Positions 8,094-11,452 of a stretch of DNA of 11,452 nucleotides are shown here, one piece after another. Within the stretch, counting starts at the first letter, position 1. Each line of letters starts with the position of its first letter. The notes under the pieces are model-generated. The model ran no database searches. It was not told where the DNA came from and saw only the letters and a list, made by a program, of their open reading frames with translations. The translations under genes and the position numbers were made by a program. The stretch is from assembly GCA_005773095.1 (NCBI GenBank), contig SXHT01000123.1, forward strand, positions 1-11,452, given 5' to 3'. Source of the stretch: Planctomycetaceae bacterium (GTDB taxonomy: Bacteria > Planctomycetota > Planctomycetia > Pirellulales > PALSA-1355).

Positions 8094-8130
8094 TGGTTGC
8101 AAAGTGTGAGGACGGTTTGGCAGGGAGCAC

Positions 8131-8625
8131 ATGGCGGAACTTACGCATTTCGACGCCCAGGGGGCGAGTCGCATGGTGGACGTCGGCGACAAGCCGATGT
8201 CGCAACGCGCGGCGCGGGCCAGCGGCATCGTCAGCATGAGTGCCTCCACGCTGAAGCTTGTTCGTGATCGCGGCGTTGCCAAGGGGGATGTGTTGGAAGT
8301 CGCCCGCCTGGCCGGCATTCAGGCGGCCAAGCGGGCCGACGAGTTGATTCCGCTCTGCCATACGCTTCCGCTCGACAGTGTGGAGATCGCGTTCTCGTTT
8401 CCCAATGACACTTCAGTTGCGATCCAGGCCACGACCCGCGTAACAGCCCGCACCGGCGTGGAGATGGAGGCCCTGACCGCCGTCGCCGTGGCGGGCCTGA
8501 CGATTTACGACATGTGCAAGAGCGTCGATCGCGGCATGCGGATCGGCGAAATCCTCCTGGAAGAAAAGACCGGCGGCCGCTCCGGCCACTACGTAAAACC
8601 GGCGGCCGCTTCCGCCACGATATAA
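8131..8625 (+). CDS. moaC: Cyclic pyranopterin monophosphate synthase MoaC
   Basis: MoaC acts in the cytoplasm with MoaA to convert GTP (via 3',8-cyclo-dihydro-GTP) to cyclic pyranopterin monophosphate, the first stage of molybdenum cofactor synthesis. The 164-residue length is normal, and the whole family pattern is present: MVDVGDK (15-21), KGDV (51-54, Lys51), AGIQAAKRADELIPLCHTLP (61-80, with Lys67 and His77), TGVEMEALTA (108-117), IYDMCKSVDRGM (125-136, with Asp127 and Lys130) and EEKTGGRSG (144-152). These line up closely with the Escherichia coli protein, including its active-site lysines, histidine and aspartate. The last ten residues after GHY are a variable tail that overlaps a small GC-rich DNA repeat. 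It lies 31 bases before the prenyl synthase gene and is probably co-transcribed with it. No other moa gene is in view. Confidence 0.97.
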   Translation: MAELTHFDAQGASRMVDVGDKPMSQRAARASGIVSMSASTLKLVRDRGVAKGDVLEVARLAGIQAAKRADELIPLCHTLPLDSVEIAFSFPNDTSVAIQATTRVTARTGVEMEALTAVAVAGLTIYDMCKSVDRGMRIGEILLEEKTGGRSGHYVKPAAASATI

Positions 8626-8656
8626 AACCGGCGATGGTATTGCCGGGTTCTGCGCC

Positions 8657-9655
8657 ATGACATTCACCACGCAAGCACTAAATAAGCCGCGCTGGCTCTC
8701 TCTGTACGCGCCGGTGGCCAACGAAATGCTGGCGACCGAGGAAGTCTTGCGAAGTGAGCTGCAAAGCGAAGACCCCTATGTCGACCAACTGGTGAAACAT
8801 GCCTTTCGCCTGGGTGGCAAGCGATTGCGGCCGGCGCTGTTGCTGCTGGCCGCGAAAGCCGCGGGCAAAGTGACGCGCGAACACATTGTGCTGGCGGCGG
8901 TCGTGGAGATGATTCACACCGCCACGCTGGTTCACGATGACGTGCTGGATGAAGCCACCATTCGCCGTCACGGCGAGACCATCAACGCCCGCAACGACAA
9001 TGAAGCCAGCGTGCTTGTGGGGGATTTCTTGTTCACGCACGCGTTCTCGCTGGCGGCTTCGCTGGAGACAACGTTCGCCTGCCAGACGATTGGCCGCTCA
9101 ACGAACATCGTATGCGCGGGGGAGCTGCGACAAATCCACAGCCGCGGCAATTACTCGCTCAGCGAAGGCGAGTACCTCAGCATCATTGATGGCAAGACCG
9201 CGGAACTGTGCGCTTGTTGTTGCCGGCTGGGCGCGCACTACGCAGATTCTTCAGCCACGATCGAAGATGCTTTCGACCGTTACGGCCGGCACCTCGGTCT
9301 GGCGTTTCAGATCGCCGACGATCTGCTCGACCTGGTGGGCGAAGAATCGCAGGCTGGCAAGTCCCTGGGCAGCGACCTGAAAAAGCAGAAACCGACGCTA
9401 CCCCTCATTCAACTGCTCGCCACCTGCAGCGAAGTGGAACAGCATGAGATCCTGGCCCTCTGCCATCGCGAAGGCTCGGAAGCCCGGCACGCGCTCGCGG
9501 CTCGCATGGAGCGGTCGGGGGCCGTGGAGTACGCCCACCACCGTGCTCAAGAACACGCCGCGCAGGCCCTCGCGGAGTTAAGAGCTGTGCCCGACAGCGG
9601 GGCAAAGGGAGTACTGGCCGAATTGACCCGGTTGGTGGTAACGCGGCGCGAGTAA
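8657..9655 (+). CDS. Long-chain polyprenyl diphosphate synthase (octaprenyl/heptaprenyl type)
   Basis: This trans-isoprenyl diphosphate synthase adds isopentenyl diphosphate units to an allylic primer, most likely making the side-chain precursor of menaquinone. At 332 residues it has the normal length. It shows GGKRLRP (53-59), the first Asp-rich motif HDDVLDEATIRRHG with DDVLD at 94-98, the VGDFLFTHAF block (121-130), GELRQIHSRGNY (155-166), DGKTA (178-182) and the second Asp-rich motif QIADDLLD (DDLLD at 221-225), followed by GSDLKKQKPTLPLI. The fifth residue before the first Asp-rich motif is Ala89 rather than an aromatic. In this family that leaves the product tunnel open and indicates a long-chain product rather than farnesyl or geranylgeranyl diphosphate. 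It follows moaC in the same direction. There is no obvious Shine-Dalgarno before ATG 8657. Exact chain length cannot be told from sequence, so no gene symbol is assigned between ispB and hepT. Confidence 0.93.
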   Translation: MTFTTQALNKPRWLSLYAPVANEMLATEEVLRSELQSEDPYVDQLVKHAFRLGGKRLRPALLLLAAKAAGKVTREHIVLAAVVEMIHTATLVHDDVLDEATIRRHGETINARNDNEASVLVGDFLFTHAFSLAASLETTFACQTIGRSTNIVCAGELRQIHSRGNYSLSEGEYLSIIDGKTAELCACCCRLGAHYADSSATIEDAFDRYGRHLGLAFQIADDLLDLVGEESQAGKSLGSDLKKQKPTLPLIQLLATCSEVEQHEILALCHREGSEARHALAARMERSGAVEYAHHRAQEHAAQALAELRAVPDSGAKGVLAELTRLVVTRRE

Positions 9656-9687
9656 CCCGGCTGGCGGCGTGGGGTACGCAGATGGTC

Positions 9688-9713
9688 GCCCGCCGTCGGC
9701 ACCTACGGCGGGC
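9688..9713. terminator. Perfect hairpin between convergent genes (possible bidirectional terminator)
   Basis: GCCCGCCGT (9688-9696) and ACGGCGGGC (9705-9713) form a perfect 9-bp, very GC-rich stem with an 8-base loop. It sits 32 bases after the prenyl synthase stop and 25 bases beyond the nrdR stop. No T-run follows on either strand, so it is not a textbook intrinsic terminator. The position in the only gap between two convergent genes makes a stop or transcript-end stabilising role the natural reading. Confidence 0.45.
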
Positions 9714-9738
9714 AAGCCGCGCCGCTCTTCGGGGCAGC

Positions 9739-10347
9739 TCATTGGTTTGCCAACCGCTCATCGAGCATCGGCTCGAGTTCATCCACAAAGTCGCGGGCGT
9801 CTTTGAATTCCCGATAGACGCTGGCGAATCGCACGAAGGCCACCTGGTCCAACAAGCGAAGGTGCTTCATCACGAGCTCACCCAGATAGTTCGACGGCGC
9901 CTCGACCGCGAAATTCTCCCGCACGTCGTTTTCGATCGCGTTGATCACCTCCTCGAGCTGCTGGTCGCTGATTGGTCGCTTCCAACAGGCTTTCTCCAGT
10001 CCGACCTTGAGCTTGTGCCGATCGAACGGCGCGCGTGTGCCGTCTTTCTTGATGATTTTGATCGTGCGCTCCTCGCTCCGTTCAAAGGTCACAAAGTTTC
10101 TCCGGCAGGTCAGGCATTCGCGCTCGCGGCGGAAGGCGAAGCCGCCTTCGGCCGACGTGAATTCCACGACGCGATTGTTGTCCTCGTGACAGTAGGGGCA
10201 ACGGACGGGGTCGTCGATACGCTCGTAGGTGCTGAACCGCGCCTGGCAGTGCAAACATTCGCGGCGCCGGCGAATGGCAGCGCCATCTTGGCTGGCCCGC
10301 GTGTCGGTCACGCGATCATTGTCAAAGCTGCATTGGGGGCATTTCAT
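9739..10347 (-). CDS. nrdR: NrdR-type ribonucleotide reductase repressor with duplicated zinc ribbon
   Basis: NrdR represses ribonucleotide reductase genes, sensing ATP/dATP through an ATP-cone and binding DNA through a zinc ribbon. This copy has 202 residues, against roughly 150-160 normally, because the ribbon occurs twice. Ribbon 1 has Cys3, Cys6, Cys31 and Cys34 with the canonical DTRASQDGAAIRRRREC and FSTYER. Ribbon 2 has Cys50, Cys53, Cys78 and Cys81 with FAFRRERECLTC and FVTFER. All four cysteines are offset by exactly 47 residues, and about 20 of 47 positions are identical. The ATP-cone follows (about 94-180): KIIKKDGTRAPFDRHKL, LEKACWKRPIS, PSNYLGELVM and LDQVAFVRFASVYREFKDARDF. ATG 10347 is chosen because MKCPQC is the normal family start. 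Longer upstream readings overlap the divergent gene and match nothing. There is no Shine-Dalgarno, and a TACAAT lies 6 bases upstream. It is convergent with the prenyl synthase; no reductase gene is in view. Confidence 0.95.
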   Translation of the reverse strand: MKCPQCSFDNDRVTDTRASQDGAAIRRRRECLHCQARFSTYERIDDPVRCPYCHEDNNRVVEFTSAEGGFAFRRERECLTCRRNFVTFERSEERTIKIIKKDGTRAPFDRHKLKVGLEKACWKRPISDQQLEEVINAIENDVRENFAVEAPSNYLGELVMKHLRLLDQVAFVRFASVYREFKDARDFVDELEPMLDERLANQ

Positions 10348-10353
10348 GCGGGC

Positions 10354-10359
10354 ATTGTA
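10354..10359 (-). promoter_or_regulatory. Candidate -10 box of nrdR placed for a leaderless transcript
   Basis: TACAAT on the minus strand is followed by six bases (GCCCGC) and then the nrdR ATG, so normal -10 spacing would put +1 on the A of the start codon. No good -35 is seen 16-18 bases upstream (TGGCTG at 17), and there is no Shine-Dalgarno. The box matches the hexamer found before moaC and the PH-domain gene. Confidence 0.35.
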
Positions 10360-10524
10360 GAACAGGCAGCCGGCGGCAGCCAGCAGGAAGGGGCGGCTGA
10401 CGGTGGGACGAGCGAAACGCAGGCCCACCGGCGGGAATCCGATATTCGCATACACGAAGGATTGAAAGTCCCTCCTCCTTGCCGAGCCGACGACGCAATC
10501 GTGCTGGTTGGGCCCGCGATTCGC

Positions 10525-10553
10525 TTGTCCGGCCTGGCGGCCGCTCGTACAAT
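10525..10553 (+). promoter_or_regulatory. Candidate promoter of the zinc-ribbon/PH-domain gene
   Basis: TTGTCC (10525-10530; 4 of 6 to TTGACA) and TACAAT (10548-10553; 5 of 6 to TATAAT) are separated by 17 bases, the optimal spacing. Transcription would start near 10560 with a leader of about 27 bases containing AGGAG at 10575-10579. This placement argues against any protein start upstream of 10587. Confidence 0.5.
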
Positions 10554-10586
10554 GTGCCCCAACCCGCTCGCAGCAGGAGCCATGCC

Positions 10587-11225
10587 ATGCAATGTCCGAA
10601 GTGTGCCGCCGACGTGACAGGGGACGCTGTGTTTTGTGCCAGGTGCGGCACGAGGTTAGTCGCCAACGCGTCGAACGTGGCTGTTGCCGCAGGTCAGCCG
10701 GCGCGCGGCGACAAATCATCCGACACGGGCGAGCACACACTTTGGGAAGGGTGCTTCTCACCCAAGGCGATGGTTGGCACGTGGATCGGCATGGGGCTGG
10801 TGGATGCAGTGCTCATCGTGTTGGCAATATATTTGATGTTCTCGGAACACAAGTCCTACGCCTGGCTGCCGATCGTGACGATGCTGGTGTTGGACGCCGC
10901 GATCGTGGCGCGTTATCTGCTCAAGCGGATCAGCATCCGCTATCGCCTGTCGAACCATCGGTTCTTCCACGAGGAAGGCATTCTCAATCGCAAAGTGAAT
11001 CCGATCGACTTGATCACGATCACTGACGTGGCCTTCGAGCAGGGCCTGATTGAGCGGATCATGGGCGTCGGCCGCATCAAGATTATGTCCAGCGACACGA
11101 GCGATCCCACGCTCTGGGTCGAAGGCATTGAAGATGTTCAAAACGTCGCCAGTATGGTTGACAAAACCCGCCGCGACGAAATGATGCGGCGGCGCGTATT
11201 CTTCGACGCCTCGCCGAATGGGTAA
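10587..11225 (+). CDS. Zinc-ribbon, two-TM bacterial PH-domain (bPH_2/DUF304-like) membrane protein
   Basis: The predicted protein has 212 residues. An N-terminal zinc ribbon uses Cys3, Cys6, Cys17 and Cys20 (CPKC...CARC). A polar linker (about 25-50) and two hydrophobic helices at about 61-86 and 92-112 follow. After them comes a bacterial pleckstrin-like domain (about 114-190) with the typical ISIRYRLSNHRFFHEEGILNR and VNPIDLITITDVAFEQGLIERIMGVGRIKI phrases. Bacterial proteins of this type are integral inner-membrane proteins of unsettled function, sometimes linked to envelope stress. The cytoplasmic ribbon may recruit a partner, which is inference. ATG 10587 is chosen because AGGAG (10575-10579) lies 7 bases upstream and the candidate promoter sits inside any longer reading. 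It is divergent from nrdR with 239 bases between. A REP-like repeat follows its stop. Confidence 0.88.
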   Translation: MQCPKCAADVTGDAVFCARCGTRLVANASNVAVAAGQPARGDKSSDTGEHTLWEGCFSPKAMVGTWIGMGLVDAVLIVLAIYLMFSEHKSYAWLPIVTMLVLDAAIVARYLLKRISIRYRLSNHRFFHEEGILNRKVNPIDLITITDVAFEQGLIERIMGVGRIKIMSSDTSDPTLWVEGIEDVQNVASMVDKTRRDEMMRRRVFFDASPNG

Positions 11226-11261
11226 CGGAGGGAAATCCGAAATCCGATTCTCGCAAGAGAG

Positions 11262-11356
11262 GGGGACAGGCACATTTTCCCGGGAACCACGTTGGACAAC
11301 CTCCTGACCGAACGATGCGCCTGGCGCGAATTCGCCGGGAAAATGAGCCAGTCCCC
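11262..11356. repeat. REP/RAYT-type inverted repeat with GGGGACwGGCwCATTTTCCCGG arms
   Basis: The left arm (11262-11283) begins GGGGACAGGCACATTTTCCC. The right arm (11335-11356) is its reverse complement with only two differences over 22 bases. The spacer is 51 bases. The GGGGACxGGCxC...TTTTC core is of a type I recall as dispersed in many bacterial genomes, including planctomycetes, and associated with REP-associated tyrosine transposases. No transposase is present here, so it would be a non-autonomous copy. It lies between the ends of two convergent genes (stop codons at 11225 and 11381), a common site for such elements, where it could also act as a transcript-end hairpin. Confidence 0.7.
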
Positions 11357-11380
11357 GGCTCGTGACCGGTTACGGCGGTC

Positions 11381-11452
11381 TTACTCGTCGTCACCTGCGT
11401 GATCGGCCGGCGGGTCGCCATCGGCCCATTCGCGGCGCTGGCGGCTGCGAGG
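11381..11452 (-). CDS. C-terminal end of an unidentified minus-strand gene (partial)
   Basis: Only the last 23 codons and the TAA stop (11381-11383) are inside the window. They read PRSRQRREWADGDPPADHAG and end DDE. The tail is hydrophilic, basic then acidic, and gives no family. It is called because the frame is open to the right edge, the stop lies just beyond the inverted repeat, and the arrangement would be convergent with the PH-domain gene. An accidental open frame in GC-rich DNA is possible over such a short length. Confidence 0.4.
   Translation of the reverse strand, partial: PRSRQRREWADGDPPADHAGDDE

Larger units (their letters stand above)
7337..8130. other. Gene-poor intergenic region between divergent operon and moaC
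   Basis: This 794-base stretch separates two divergent transcription units and has no intact gene I can support. From left to right it holds: the DUF1501 leader, with a small GC hairpin at 7379-7395 (CCGCCC/GGGCGG); two direct copies of GGCAGGAA 15 bases apart (7475-7482 and 7490-7497); a minus-strand promoter candidate (7574-7602); a REP-like inverted repeat (7642-7724); a likely DUF1571 gene remnant (7716-7946, minus); and a moaC promoter candidate (8066-8093). The section 7950-8065 shows nothing else that I recognise. Confidence 0.7.

Noticed and set aside
7843..8361. 172-codon minus-strand open frame overlapping the moaC start
   Set aside because: Most of it is antisense to MoaC, the composition is not protein-like, and there is no ribosome site.
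10479..10586. Upstream extension of the PH-domain gene by 36 codons
   Set aside because: A good promoter pair (10525-10553) and an AGGAG site fall inside it, and the added residues are Arg-rich and unlike a leader. The zinc ribbon starts at ATG 10587.
9682..10617. 311-codon plus-strand open frame opposite nrdR
   Set aside because: It is antisense to a clearly recognised gene, with no domain or start signal.
10348..10761. Long N-terminal extension of the nrdR frame (to a 340-residue protein)
   Set aside because: The extra sequence lies opposite the start of the divergent PH gene, matches no family, and the NrdR family begins at MKCPxC. The open frame is a by-product of GC-rich DNA.
10825..10842. 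AT-rich AATATATTTG resembling an NrdR-box half
   Set aside because: It encodes the hydrophobic helix of the PH protein (AIYLMF) and has no paired second box, so it is most likely chance.
11083..11421. 112-codon minus-strand frame across the right-hand inverted repeat
   Set aside because: It runs through both repeat arms and the antisense of the PH gene, and is a translation artefact of the repeat.

Overview
The window looks like a GC-rich chromosomal segment from a planctomycete, most likely of the Pirellulales. The best evidence is the four-gene minus-strand block filling the first 7.3 kb. It combines a Tat-exported DUF1501 protein, a large secreted protein with PPC (pre-peptidase C-terminal) and Ig-like modules, a DUF1549/DUF1553 haem-motif protein, and a WD40 protein with a planctomycete-type cytochrome c domain. 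These families occur together repeatedly in this phylum.

Layout. Positions 1-7336 (minus) hold the secreted 'planctomycete cytochrome' operon, transcribed right to left and running off the left edge. Positions 7337-8130 carry no intact gene. They hold a candidate sigma70-type promoter for the operon (TTGACA-17-TAGGCT), a REP-like inverted repeat whose translation is of a kind familiar in planctomycete genomes, a probable decayed 3' end of a DUF1571-type gene, and a candidate promoter for moaC. Positions 8131-9655 (plus) hold moaC (molybdopterin biosynthesis) and a long-chain polyprenyl diphosphate synthase (quinone side chain), 31 bases apart. Positions 9739-10347 (minus) hold nrdR, convergent with the prenyl synthase and separated from it by a perfect 9-bp hairpin. 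Positions 10587-11225 (plus), divergent from nrdR, hold a zinc-ribbon, two-TM, bacterial PH-domain protein. A second REP-like inverted repeat follows at 11262-11356, and then the last 23 codons of another minus-strand gene.

How the genes fit together. The left operon encodes exported proteins probably acting in the periplasm or cell envelope. Two members carry haem-binding signatures (CxxCH, plus an unusual Cx4CH), so a surface or periplasmic redox or degradation complex is plausible, but substrate and reaction are unknown. The right half is housekeeping: cofactor synthesis, isoprenoid quinone tails and dNTP-pool regulation.

The most unusual item is nrdR. The protein is 202 residues instead of the usual roughly 150-160 because the N-terminal zinc ribbon is present twice, in exact 47-residue register (Cys 3/6/31/34 and Cys 50/53/78/81), before a single ATP-cone. 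It also appears to have a -10 box placed so that transcription would begin at the A of its ATG, suggesting a leaderless mRNA. I found no RNA genes, CRISPR array or complete insertion sequence.
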